Part shown: piece by piece, positions 48,590 through 61,190 of the stretch
How the letters are laid out: each line of letters begins with the position of its first letter
Numbering within the stretch: the first letter of the stretch is position 1
Origin: Climacteris rufus
Lineage: Eukaryota; Chordata; Aves; Passeriformes; Climacteridae
NCBI GenBank assembly: GCA_013398175.1
Contig: VZRZ01001998.1
Coordinates: 1,238,811-1,302,810, forward strand
Direction: 5' to 3'
Length of the DNA stretch: 64,000 bases
Notes under the pieces: generated by a model
The model's input: the letters and a program-made list of their open reading frames with translations, nothing else
Databases searched by the model: none
Told to the model about the DNA's origin: nothing
Made by a program: the position numbers and the translations under genes

Positions 48590-51500
48590 AAGCTGAGTAT
48601 TTTATACCCAAGGGGTGTTAGACTGAGGAAGGATGGAAATTGAGTCTGTCCTTTATCCAAGTGGAATTGTGAGTGAAACTCACACTTTCACTACAGCTTT
48701 TAAGATTATATTTGTCTTTAATCAACTTTATTAAGAAAACAGGGAAAAACAGTTTCAGAAAGACCAACCACCAAAATATTCTGGTTTCAAAAATCAATGG
48801 AGAACTATTTAATGGTATATGAATTTCCCCTACAAAGCATCATGAAGACAGTTGGAATAAAAATCCCTCATTCCACTTTCATTACTAAGGCAGAAAAGCA
48901 AAGCAAATGGGAATGGTTCTGTAACCATAGCAACATTTGCCATTATTATTTTTTCAAAGAATTTCTGAGGCTCTACAATTTGAATTCTGCATTCTGAGGA
49001 TAAAGTTTGTATCAAGGAAAAGAACAGAATAACTTTATTTCATTGCAGGTCCTTATGGCAACTTTTTAAAACATTTTTTTTAACTAGTAGTTTAGAAAAG
49101 AAGTCATATGCAAAAAAATAAAGAATGTAATTGCTTATACTTTTCTTAAATATGGTGCAAGATGTTGTATGTAGCTCTTAGGAGATCATGTTTGGAAGTA
49201 TTTGGAAGTTATTCATACTTTGTATGAAGACATACTAATTTAGAGTGGTCAATTAAAATAAATTTTCAATAATGACAGGAAGTGTGGAAAATAATTATGG
49301 TTTCTGTATTGTATCAGCTTAATCAGAACATGTTATTTTTCATAATAATGAATACAAATTTCCAAGATGCTGTTGCCTGGGTCAAATACAAGAAGCTTTC
49401 TCTCTGCCTCCCTTCACCTTACTGGGCACATTTAATCTCAGCTTGCATTTGTTATGAATAATTGTACTCACAATAGCTTACAAGCACAGCCAGTTCTTTT
49501 ATGAGAACTCCCCAACCTTCAATTTTACAATTAATATTCAATGTCTTTGAAAAGCCATACTCAGAATAAAGGTACAGTCATAACACTCAAAGTACTTAAA
49601 ATATGAAAGGTAAAATATATTCAAATTCAAAATATTTCAATCTAGGAGACAATGTGAACTTATTCTTTCAATACTCCAATACAGCCAAATTGCACAGATA
49701 AGCCAAGGTCACTGTTCCAGGGTTCTGGGAGATCCACTGGATCTCTTTACAATACCTGGACAGGCATGGGCAGAGAGAGAAGGGGCCGGTAAGAGACTTA
49801 GTCATTAAAATACATTCTGGTTTTCAATAGAATGAGTAGTGCAGGGAAAAGGACAACAGCCAGCAACTGAAAACACGGTCAACTGCAAACAGAGAAGTTC
49901 TTGCTCAGGTTACTTTATCTACATATTTCATTTTTGTTTGCAAAGTGAAATGGTGTAATAATGACACATTGAAGTCAGTAAGGGACTCAAGTACCACCAA
50001 AATGGGAATCATAAATCCTTGACAAATACTGCCAGGAGATCCTTACCTCCTGGAGCAGCACCTTGATAAAACCTTGCATCCAGTTTTCTTTTCCTTATTT
50101 TCTTTCTTTAATATGTCTTGTTAAAACTCTCAATTAGGAGTGTTCTTCTAGGCTTCAGGTGGTCAAAGTAATGTGATTTATTACTTAATAAGGGTAAAGC
50201 ATAAGTATTTTATGGAAGTGGCATGTAGCTCCCATAAGGTAGCTATCCTTTAAGCAAAAATGAGCCACCAGTTTTTCTTTTGGATACATGAGGAGTTATA
50301 TATCCTTTAAGGACTATTCAGTGCTGTACAGAGCAAGATTTATTTGGATTTACATGAAAGCCATTTTGGCGATAAGAGAACCAGAATTCCTGAGTTGTAA
50401 CATACTTTAATGCATCACACCAAATGAGGAAAATATCCTTCGTAATTGTTATGAGAATATATCAGAAAAGAAAACATGACAAGGCTGTGCATGCAGCTGA
50501 TATGATTAATTTACCCTGGCAGTTTCAAGTGAACTGAACATTTAACTCCAAACGAGCCCAGGCACATTCGCTGCAGTCACTCGTGCAAGGAGAGACCGTG
50601 TTCCGCTTTGGGATGCTGAGCTGGGCCAAGTGAGTGTTGCAAGAACTGCCCAAAGGAGACCATTTGCTATACTGGGGTTTGATCTGCTTTAATGTGTTCC
50701 AATTCAAAGCTCACCCATTCACTTCAGGCAAAATGTGACTACTTAAACTGTTCTGTCCAATTCTGTCCAAGACATGTGAGAGGGTATTTGCATGAACTGC
50801 TTCATCAGCAGATTGGTGGTGCATGACCGTATAATGTCGAAAAAAGAGGGTAGCAACCAGCAGCTGTAGCTGAGAACTGTTTTTACTTGCACAATTAGTT
50901 CTGGAAGATATTCATCCACTCTTTAATCCCTGTGGGCACCCATTAGGAACAGAGCAAAGATGAAATGATGTTTTTGAGGAACCCTATGGCAGACCAAGCT
51001 ATCTATCCTTCTGGCAATTCATCTGCCATGTCATCCTGTGTAAACTGTACTTCACATTGCATTCTCAACCCCATGACGAGTAACAGCAAGGTTACTGCAA
51101 TAGTTTAACCAAGAGAATGACAGATGTCCTGACTGAAATCCCTGTCTATGTTTGTGTGTATGTGAACAACAGGATTTGGTTCCATCAGGGAGGCAACAAA
51201 AATGCTGCTGCTGGCAAAAGCAAAGTCTTCCCTTGCATGCCACTCGTTTGCTGTGATTTTGTCACCACAGTTTTCACCAACCCCCCACCTCTTCCAGTAC
51301 TTTTCCTAACAGTGTCACCTCTGTGCTGCTCTGGCAGGGTGGGCAGGGAACACTGTGCTCCTACAACAGAACGGACTGTGCAGGGAATGTTTTCCAAGAC
51401 AGAATGTTGATGGTGCTGATGGCCCTGACCCAGCTCTGCTCACTTGCTGGTATCCAAATAGTTTCTGCCATCTTTTTTGCAACCAGTGGCTGTTTCATCT

Positions 51501-51737
51501 GCTCTCAGCCAACAAATTCTGTTTGCATAATGTCCTTGAGTTGATAAGTAATCACACTCCCAATTATGCAGAAATGGCAACTTCCACCACAGACTCATCA
51601 CACACCAGCTCCTTCATATCAGATCTTCCTTTTTGCAGGTTTGTGATTCTTAACCCATTCTGGCAGAGTCTGGTAATAATTTTCTCCCTTTTTCCACTGC
51701 ATTAACTTTTCCATAACTCACAAGGCAGCTTTTTGCG

Positions 51738-51764
51738 AGGAATGTTAGGAATGTTAGGAATGGT
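51738..51764. repeat. 9-bp tandem repeat, three copies
   Basis: AGGAATGTT, AGGAATGTT, AGGAATGGT in direct succession. A multiple of three in length, it appears as an Asn-Ile-Pro repeat in a minus-strand frame that has no other support. Confidence 0.9.
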
Positions 51765-52783
51765 AAGGTTGACAGTAATATTGGGAGCAAATATCACTGT
51801 CACTGAACACTTCCAATTTATGACCAGGTAACAGCTTTGTGCAGTGTCTGTGTTAAATTTCATGTATATTATAGATATAAGCAAACAGTAGCATGCACAC
51901 AACTCACTACAGTAACTTATTTTCTTGCTCTTTTAACATTTAAAACTTTGATTTTATGGTATATAGGAGGTCAGGTATATATATCTCTTACTTTTTACAA
52001 AATAAAACAAACTAAGCATAAAGGCCATGGTGTTTTGCCACAGTGGAAAATTTCAATAACATCTGAATAACTCAGGGGTTTCTCAAACTTCAAAATCTTA
52101 ATCTGGCTGAAGACAAAAATTAATCCAAGACTGGCCTATTTATAGGAATTAGAAGTAATTTGTTACACTTGTAAAACACTTTAAAATTTTAAACTTCAGA
52201 TTACGTAAGAAAACCAAAACACCCAATGCTCAGGTAGGACTTTTGGAAAAAAGGATCTTTTAAACATGATTTTTAGGAAAGTTATCCAATTAAGCTTATC
52301 AGAACCAAGTGATGTATATTTATTAGGAAGATCTGATTAATCTACATGCCCAAACCTGCCAGTATATCACTACCACAGCATATGACAGATATTCAGAATC
52401 ATCCGCTCATTTTTTTTTAATAGGAACAATTTTGTGCTAATCACTTATGAAAATCTTCTTTAATGATGTCTGTATAACTTGTATGTAATAATAGGTGCAA
52501 AACCGACTGCAGTCATAAAGGCAATGGTTTTTTGTTGTTTATTTAACTTTATGCTTCTTCAGAATTTAAAAATGAGACATTAGATAAGGAAAAATATTGG
52601 TGTCATTTGTTAGGGAGCTAGAATAAGTGTAAAAGTAATCACTCTTAAAATACTATAGAGAAACATCAAAAGCAAAAAATCCCAATGAACCCACTATGAA
52701 TAAGAGTCAGGATATACCTTTAGCAGAATCAGAATTAAAACCACAATTGGAATATGACTTATTTGTTATATTTTATTATGCAG

Positions 52784-52828
52784 CAGATGTCAGCTATCAG
52801 GAAAGTAACAAAGAAAGCAGAGGACAAG
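52784..52828 (+). other. Exon-like segment, plus strand (45 nt)
   Basis: The acceptor 'gttatattttattatgcag' is followed by CAG (another NAGNAG), then 45 nt that end GACAAG|gtaagagtg. Phase 0 gives QMSAIRKVTKKAEDK; a second frame (phase 1) is also open (DVSYQESNKESRGQ). The segment is purine-rich, as exons with splicing enhancers often are, and is flanked by pyrimidine-rich sequence on both sides. Unrecognised and short. Confidence 0.2.
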
Positions 52829-53887
52829 GTAAGAGTGCCTTCCTTCCCTGCAAAAACTGTTCCTTAACTTGTAACAGCACTTACTGTGCTCCATTTTAGA
52901 AGGAAAAGTTGACACTTAAAAATCTATTTTGATCAAATCACAATTGATTTAATGAACATTAATCAGATGCAGAAGACTATGCCAAAATATTAGCCTGATA
53001 ATTGAAATAATTCACTGCAGGTAGAAAAGCCACCCCATCTTCAAACAACCTGCTAAAAAAATTCAGCTGACCAGGGAATTAAGTCTGCCCAGGACACAAT
53101 GCACTGATGCAACAGAACCTAAGGACTATAAGGGGAACAAGGCATCAGGTAATGTCTCTACCTTGAATCTCTTCTTAATCTTTCTCTTTTGTGCATGATC
53201 CAAACATAAATAACTCCTTGATGGGTAGACACAACAAGCTATTAGGTCTATTGTGCTAATGATCTGCAAATTAAACTGTAGCAAATCCAAAGTAAGTCTC
53301 TGTGCTGAAGTTGTTAAGACCTTCTCTGTCAATAACCTGCAGAAAATGAATTATACAATTATACCTCAGCACAAACTGTAATGACTACAAATTACAGCAG
53401 TAATTGTATTATACAGCAAAGTGATTTGATTCATTGCTTACAAGGCATAATTAATAAGCTGAAATAAGATTATCTCTATATTCCATCTTTAGAGTCTATT
53501 TTTCTGAGTAGTAATTTGTCGGGCTTTTTTAATCCAACATCTCATTGCTCTGACTGTCAGATGTATTTAATGCATGTTTTTGGGTGAAAGTCATTGAGCA
53601 TCATCTTAAATTACTGAGGTAAGTCTGGTAGGGTCTGTAAAGAATCAGGAGGCATCACTACTCCCAGGAGATGAAATAAAGAGATAAACAGAGATAAGTA
53701 GAAGGCAATCTGGTATGCAGAGAGCTCTTTAAGGGTATCTGCTGATGAGCAAGGGCAGGGAAGTTACTAAGGAAGATTACATTTGCATTTCTCTTAGGTG
53801 ACAGTTCATTTTAATTTCATTGATTGTTTTTAAGTTAGGATAACAAAATAGCCTGTATTATTTCCCAGAGGAAAAAGAATTAGAAGA

Positions 53888-54215
53888 ATAGGCCAGTCCG
53901 GGGTGACACCTCCCAGGCCCAGCTCCCCATCCCAAACGAGAAGCAATTAGGTTGGGCAGAAAAGCCACTCTAAGCAGTCCCTCTCCCGTGGGGACTGGGA
54001 AAAGCGAGATAACAGAGGAACTGGGCGTAGGCAAGAGAAACATTCCTAAGTCAGCCAGAACTGCTCTGCCCAGGGCTCACAAGGATGACATTCCCTGCTC
54101 AGGGCCTTCGCAGGGGCCTCTCTGTCCAATGTCCAGTCACCTGTGCTGAGGTCAGCGTGGGCAGAGCAGCACAGACAGCTTTTTGCAAAACACTGACACG
54201 GCAAATTTGGAAACA
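53888..54215. other. GC- and CpG-rich patch
   Basis: About 330 bases of distinctly higher G+C containing at least nine CpG (for example in 'tccggg', 'aacgag', 'cccgtg', 'agcgag', 'ggcgta', 'ttcgca', 'agcgtg', 'cacgg'), against few in the flanking kilobases. No promoter elements, open frame of note or recognised repeat can be assigned. It may be a relatively young repeat insertion, an orphan CpG island or an enhancer. Confidence 0.6.
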
Positions 54216-57200
54216 CTATTGCACGAGAAACTGTAAAACAGAAAAAGAATAAAAGGAAAAATATCTTAGCTCTGGACTTGGGGAACTTATTAAAGGTTCT
54301 TGATAATGGCAGAATGAGTAGAAATTATCATTAATAGCATGGCCCCAAATCTTTCATGTTATTGCCAGTGTTTTTCTTTAAGTCTGGTTTACTCTGTTAA
54401 GATACTTCTTAAATACCAAGAGATGATCAACTAATAATAAAAAAGTGGTAACATATCCAATACTTTCATGCTGTCCTAGTGTGCATCTCTGTTCATGTCA
54501 ATTTAATTGGGATTTAGTTGCTGGTTTTGATTTTGTTGTTTAAATAAATGTCTTCATTTTATAACTCTACAGTACTCTCCTTATTATGGAAGTTTTTTCC
54601 AGTAGCTTCCAGCTAGATCTTTCTGTTCTTAAGGCCAACATTAAATAGCACAGCTGCCATGGAATGCAGTGATCCTCATGCTCCAGTCAAATGAAGGAAA
54701 TTTGTGAGCTCTGGTATTTGTCTGGGAAGATAAGGCTCATAGAAACAAAAGCTTTAAGAGTTCTTTGGTTGCCATTTTTCTCAAAAGGAAAAAAGTTATT
54801 AATTTATTATTAGAACAGTCTCCTTAATCAAAATGCTGATTCAGCTTGTTATCTGTTAGATTATTCTAATGAAGATTATGAAAATCAGGAAAGCAGCCAG
54901 AACAGCAATCAACTCCATTTTGCAATGAACTAAAGAACACCTGGTGCTTTGCAACTTTGTCTGTTGACATAATAGCAAAACACTTTTCGGCATCTAAACA
55001 AGTATGGTGGTCACCAGAAGAAACTATGTTAGTTTACCTTTGTTTTTCTTTACTCTGTGCTTTGATAACATTAAGAAAAATATAATAAAATGTTAATATG
55101 AAATTCCAGTAAAATGCTTGAATTTCTGAATGTTTGTATTTTTCCATAACAGTTTCTTCAGTGGCACTCAAACAGGGAGAATAATCTGAGTGTCAAATAT
55201 GTGACAAGTCAATCTGAGATGAAGTGGGTAATTGTGGAGCCAGGAATTATTTTTAATAATTGATAACACTTCATATCATGCAAACTCCATGTAAGAAACA
55301 TACTTTTCAACCCAAGAATAAGGTTTGATAAACCCTTAATTTTATTAAGGATTCTTTCTTCTCCCCTCACATCTTTGTCTTAAAAATGCCTTACTGCTGT
55401 AAGCTGTATTTTTATGCAAATGACAGGGGATTTTGGTTGGTTTTGGGTTTGATTTTTTGTTTGTTTACATTTTTAAATAAAGATGCTTCCTGCTTACTGA
55501 TATGTTACCATCAGTTATGATTTAGTTGATCTCTTATAGAAGTTCCTTATGCATGTGCAGTTCAGGAAAAAGTCTTTGTCTACTGAATTTTGATTACAGC
55601 TGTGCAGTAGCAGTAGATGTGTAGTCATATAGCAGTTATTTTCTCCTTTTAATAAAAAATTACATAAACTATTATTTAGAATGTTACTGCAGGTCTTCCC
55701 ACTTCCAACTGAAAAAAGTTTTTTCTCTTTCATTCAGTAAGCCAAAAACACAATATATATTCACACACAAAGGAAAAAAAAGTGAAAGAATGGAACATTC
55801 TGGTGAAAAAAAATCAAGGCTTTCAAGTAATGAAAATGAGTGCAATTTTAAAAGCTGACATTATAAAGCAGTATATGACTGCTAGACTCCTTCAATTTAA
55901 TATACATTTGAATCCCACTTATCTTAGAATATATTTTATCATGAATACAACAGAGCCTTCCGTTTTTATACTTGAAAATTTAAACCAAGCATTTGATATG
56001 ACTGTGTTCAAAGATTTTCATTTGTTCTCCCAAACACATAAAATCATGTTAAGTTCCAGACCCCAAACACAGAAGATTGAAAAAGAATCCAACTACTTAA
56101 ACTATGAACATACATAAACATCTTGGTTATTTAGAAGAGGAAGTCCCATTACCTTACAGTAAATCAAGCTTGTGGACACATTAAAAAAAGCTTGTAAGGG
56201 AAGAAAACTTTGAAGTGCAAAATTATTTTATGGCTTATTAAAACTATGAACTATATAAGAGGGGGGGCAATGAAATATGTTCTCAACATGAAAACTGTAT
56301 CTCAAATGCCTGTTAAGTAGCCTGGCAAAGCAAAATCCATATAGGATATACATCCCCCCCATTCCCTATCAGGGACAGGCAATCTCCCTGATTTGAGGAA
56401 TCCCAAATCTATTTGTGTAGGGACAGCAGACAATGCTCAGCCATGCCATGGGAATGAATACACATTGGTTGCTCCAGGAAGCAAAACTTTCTTTCACAGT
56501 GCAGTTTTTGCTATACAATGTACTGATTTTAAGAAACCATAATTGAAATTTTAAATAGGAACCGCAAAAAACCCCTTGTGAGATCTCTACCCAGAGTTTT
56601 TCTTCTCTCCCCTAAAAGCAACATCTCCATTTTGTATATTTTGTACACTGGTTTTTGCAGGACTGTGTTCAAATGAAAAGGCTGAAGTGAGTGCACTTTT
56701 TACCCCTAAAGTAATCTACTGTTCTAACACATACGATTTTTGACAGCAATGTAAGAAACCAAACAAACTGCAAACAAACAAACAAAGCCCTAAACCCTGA
56801 CTTGAATTGCTCCTTCCTTTCAGTAGCTCTGCACAGTAATAATTGGCATAGGAAAAGCTCTACTCCATTAAAGTTTCTTCTCTCATAAACCAGAGATGAG
56901 AATACCTTTGAACATAATTCAAATAATTGACTGTCTGCATCTATTTTTGTTGATATATGTCAACTAAGAGAGCTGTAAGTTAGCTACAGCTATTGGATAG
57001 AATTCTCTCTGGAGCAGTACAGTACATTAAATACTTTTTATGCACATTACCTCAGAAGTATTTTTTACTATTTCAAAACAATTCAGGTAATCCACAACAC
57101 CAAAAAGAAAATCAAAGAAATACACCTGCAAGTCAAGTAGATTTTAGGCACTGTGACATGCAATTGTACATGCTACTACTTATCAACTTCCAATTTTAGA

Positions 57201-57533
57201 GTAATGAAAAATCAAAGTTCACTGAATTACACTATGTAGACTTCTAGGTAGAAATTCAATTAAATAATCCATTAAGTTATTCTTTTTCAGAGCTTCTAAA
57301 AAAGAAGTGTAATCAACGGGGTGGAGGACTATTGAAATAGTGAAAGTTACCAGTTCTGAATCACAGTACAGGATCCTGGTTATACTGGGATTTCTGTGTG
57401 TACAGCCACGTGCTCCAAGGTGCAATGCAAATGTTTTTCAGCATGAAAACCTTAATCTAATTTTACTTTTCACTGCGAAATCAGCAACAATTCTGATATA
57501 CTCCTCAGCACAAAGAGATTCTGTCTGTCTGTT

Positions 57534-57718
57534 GTGAGGCCCTGGCACAGGTTGCCCAGAGAAGCTGTGGCTGCCCCATCCCTGGAAGTGTCTGAGGCCA
57601 GGTTGGACGGGGCTTGGAGCACCCTGGGATAGAGGAAGGTGTCTCTTCCCATGGCAGGGGCTGGAATGAGATGAGCTTTAAGTCCCTTCCAACACAAACC
57701 ATTCTGTGATTCTGTGAG
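57534..57718 (+). mobile_element. CR1 LINE fragment, 3' end
   Basis: This is the cleanest CR1 copy in the window: 'gtgaggccctggcacaggtt', 'gctgtggctgccccatccct', 'gccaggttggacggggcttg', 'gcaccctgggatagaggaag', 'catggcaggggctggaatga', 'gatgagctttaagtcccttc' and the tail 'ccattctgtgattctgtgag'. It is truncated at its 5' end and non-coding; the minus-strand frames across it are artefacts. Confidence 0.97.
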
Positions 57719-60700
57719 TCTTCATTTTTAACATCCAGTAATGGAAATACTGCAGCTATTTTCCATTCCCTGCTTAATTTCCAGGCTTTGTATAGAATTC
57801 TATAAGCCTTAGGTAACTCTAACTTATGGTGATGTATTTTATCTGTAATAGTTAAGTAATAGGTTTTTTATTTCTAAATCTCAGTTAAATCTCACTTGTT
57901 CTGGTATTTCAGGGACATTTAGTTGCTACCTATCAAAACAAAAAAAAAAAAGAAAGACTAAGACCACAACACAGTGAAGTCACCACAACTAAACATCTCT
58001 CTCTAGAGGCAGATAAGAAGGTCCATATTATCTAGATTCTTCCATGTGAGCACACTATTTCTTGGCACAAATTGCCCCCACCCCCAGCCAATTCACTTCC
58101 TAAGGCATTATCCCCACCTTTTTCATGTGCTTCTGCCTCTTTCAGATCAAATACCTGTACAAGCAAATCTCACCATAACAAACTGTCTCATCCAGATGAA
58201 GTTGCTGCTCAAACTTGAATTATTACTCTCCCACCCCAGCTGTGAAATCACCACGAAGACCAAGACTGCAGGACATAGTGAAAAATCTGCATCTCCCTGT
58301 GACTTCACAGATCACAGCATCTCCCAAGGTGCTGTTCCTCTGCTGCCAATATCAATACACCCTGCAGAGGTTTCCCAGGGAGCAGTGGAACACCAGCGAG
58401 CCCTTTTGTCAGGCTCAGGATTGCACTGAGAGTCTTTGCAAAGCAGAGTCTGTGTCTGTGGCACCACAAACAGCATCAGTCCAGACTGTCAGTCCCATCT
58501 TTCTGCACATCTTACAGAGCACCCAGTGTTGAAGACCTTTAGGTGCTCATGATTTTTTTGCCTTTCACCAGCTTTCTTTTCTCTTTCATTTTGTTCATTG
58601 TTTTTTTCAACAATTGAAGAGACTGAACAAAATCAATACAAAAATGAACACTAAACACTGGTCAGGTACTTGCACTGATTAGACAAAACTGATACGGTTG
58701 AATTTAAATTTCACTGGGAATCTGAAACTTAAATGTATGGAGAATTGTGGTGATGCATGCTTTATTTTTATATGTTTGCAAAAAAAAAAAAGCTGTAACT
58801 TTATCAAACATTATAAACACTTTCACTGCTGACAACCCTCTTCAAACATCAACTACTGTAATTTTCCACACATTTACATAATACTGGCTGATTAAGCTGT
58901 CAGAATTTTCATTGCTGCTTGCTGCAGAAATCAAAAATAAAAACACAGCATTCTCAATGGTTTGCCCTCCTAAGATTTTGACTGGTGTGTAAGAAACAGT
59001 AAAATGGCTAATCTGAAGTATATAGGGGAATATTCTCCTAAAATACTAATTCCCTCATCCATAGAGAATTTATCTTCTTTCCTCCAGTATAGAATCTGCT
59101 CCAGCTGGCAGCAACCCACTTAACAGCCCAAGCCCTGGGTCTGCAGCCCTGCCTGAAGAGAACCACTGGACACCCTCATCCTTTACAACTCTTACAAAAT
59201 TACAGTGTCTCTTACCCTGACAATTTAATTCTCAGAGTAACTACAGAGCCTCAAGGCCTGAATTGTCTGGGAACCCAGAGGGCTATTATTACACAAACAT
59301 AGCTCTCCCCTGTGTTATTTCAATGTATTTCCATTTTATCACACTTCTCTGGTCTGGGTTATATTGCAGCAGCAGTGATATTCATCTCAAGATGCATATG
59401 GAAGATATGTTATCATATGGACATACCAGATTTGTAACAAAAATTACCATGTAATTATCATTGTTTCATTGTCATGCAGTTTCCTCTCAAAATAATACGT
59501 GTTCTCTCACAGCTTATAATTAAACCATAATCTCTTTATCTTCCACAGTAAAACTAAAGTTTTGAAGATGAAAGGGAGGTCAACAGAGAACTACCAATAA
59601 CACAGAACATCCATAAAGACAAAGAAATACTCTGCTGTGGTTAAAAGAGTAGTTTGAATTATTTTCCTTTCTGTTGAAAAGGATAAGTACAATAAACTTT
59701 GCTTGTGAACACTTTTAAAAATAATTTTTTTAAAGTATCACAGAAAGATAAAAGTAATCAATACATTCCCTATGAAATCATCCCATCTTGTTCCAATACA
59801 CATTAAAGTAAACCAGACCAATAAAAAAATGCCACATATACTAGTTTAACACTATTCCAGAAAGGAGTTTATTGATCCACAATTATCAACCATTAAAAAT
59901 TCTGCACTGAAGTTTCTCAAGCCACCAGAACTTTTTCTTATGAATTCGTCTTCTCACATCAGCAACCAGTTTGAGACATAAATCAACTTAGAAACACAAT
60001 TCTAAAACAAGAGCAAATAAAATTGTCTAGAATGCCTGTACAATCACACAGTAAGAAATCTGACATTCTTTTCTTCTTAAAAGAGCAGCTTAAATTGCCT
60101 CTGAACTTGCAATTGAGAACATTCAATTTCTCTGTTGTCGTTTTCATACTCATTTACAGTAATTTCCATGGCTCAGAAAGAAATCTGGTAAACAAGAATA
60201 CGGATTATATTTTTCTTCTGAAAAAGGTGCAGAATGGCCAGCTGCACTGGGATAGTGCAGGGGGCTTCTACTCTGATTTGCAACTAATCTGCTTTCCCCA
60301 TTGAAAGCTGTCTTTTGACTTCATTAATAGGGGAATTAAGCTACTCTCATTATGCTTATTGTGAAGTGTTAACCTCTATACTATAAAGAGATACTGCTGT
60401 GATTTAGTATTCCTGTAAGTATGTTATCTTCATTCAAGCTATACCTGTTTCTTCCCTTATTCTTCAGCTGTGCCTTCTGAAAATCAACCATCGACACTTT
60501 TCCATCCTTTATAGATTTGGCCTAATATCACAGAAATTAACAGGAAACCTCAACTCTCAATTGGAATCTAAGTCAAACTATACACTGATATGTAAATATT
60601 TCTTTTGATCTAAAAGAAAGAAGTAGCTTATTACATGTATTTCTGTATTTGTCTGGTGAAGGTGGCATATGTCATTTGAGCTTTTTGGTTCTTTTTGTTG

Positions 60701-61123
60701 TTGAATTAGTGGTGGAAATGGAATAACTGGAAAGAAAGAGGACCATACTGATCATCTGGTGAATGCAACCCTGTATCAACTTACTCTTTAGCAAGCTGAA
60801 ATTAGTGTTACAACATTTCAGGAATTAAATATCATTGTGTAAATGGCTAGTTGCTCATGCAATGATCTACACTTTGGTGCAGGTTTGGTGAACCTTACTA
60901 TCTCTTTAAGTATAAAAAGGAAGCTAAAATTGCTTTGTCATGACCAGAAAAGAACAAATGCATCTTTAAAAGAAAGATTTTCAGAAATATTACCATACTT
61001 TTGCTCCTATTTCTCAGTAAGTTTTGTGACTCTTGAGTCTACAAAAAATGTTTTCAGGGAAACAGGAAGGCCCACAGGATCTGGTTAGTTTTAATTGTAG
61101 CATGTTCTATTTATTTCTTCCAG

Positions 61124-61190
61124 AATCCAGAAGAAGCAGAGGTTGAAAATGAACGACAGAATGTTCCCCTCACAATAAAAGAGCTATCAG
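61124..61190 (+). other. Exon-like segment, plus strand (67 nt)
   Basis: A strong acceptor ('gttctatttatttcttccag') opens a frame that reads NPEEAEVENERQNVPL then TIKELS, 22 codons plus one base (phase 0 to 1), up to a possible donor CAG|gtgtat. The glutamate-rich, hydrophilic, mixed peptide is the most protein-like in the window. The weak point is the donor: GTGTAT departs from consensus, and if it is not used the frame stops two codons later (TAA), with AATAAA overlapping directly after. That makes a small terminal exon an alternative. I do not recognise the protein. Confidence 0.25.

Larger units (their letters stand above)
44918..57533. other. Long AT-rich stretch with a pyrimidine-rich and a CpG-rich patch
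   Basis: About 12.6 kb without recognisable LINE or LTR sequence. Distinct patches (46620-47200, 47946-47983, 53888-54215) and an exon-like segment (52784-52828) are entered separately. Short direct duplications occur at 48554-48589 (18-bp unit, two copies) and 50751-50770 (TTCTGTCCAA twice). Other open frames are short and unrecognised. Confidence 0.5.
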
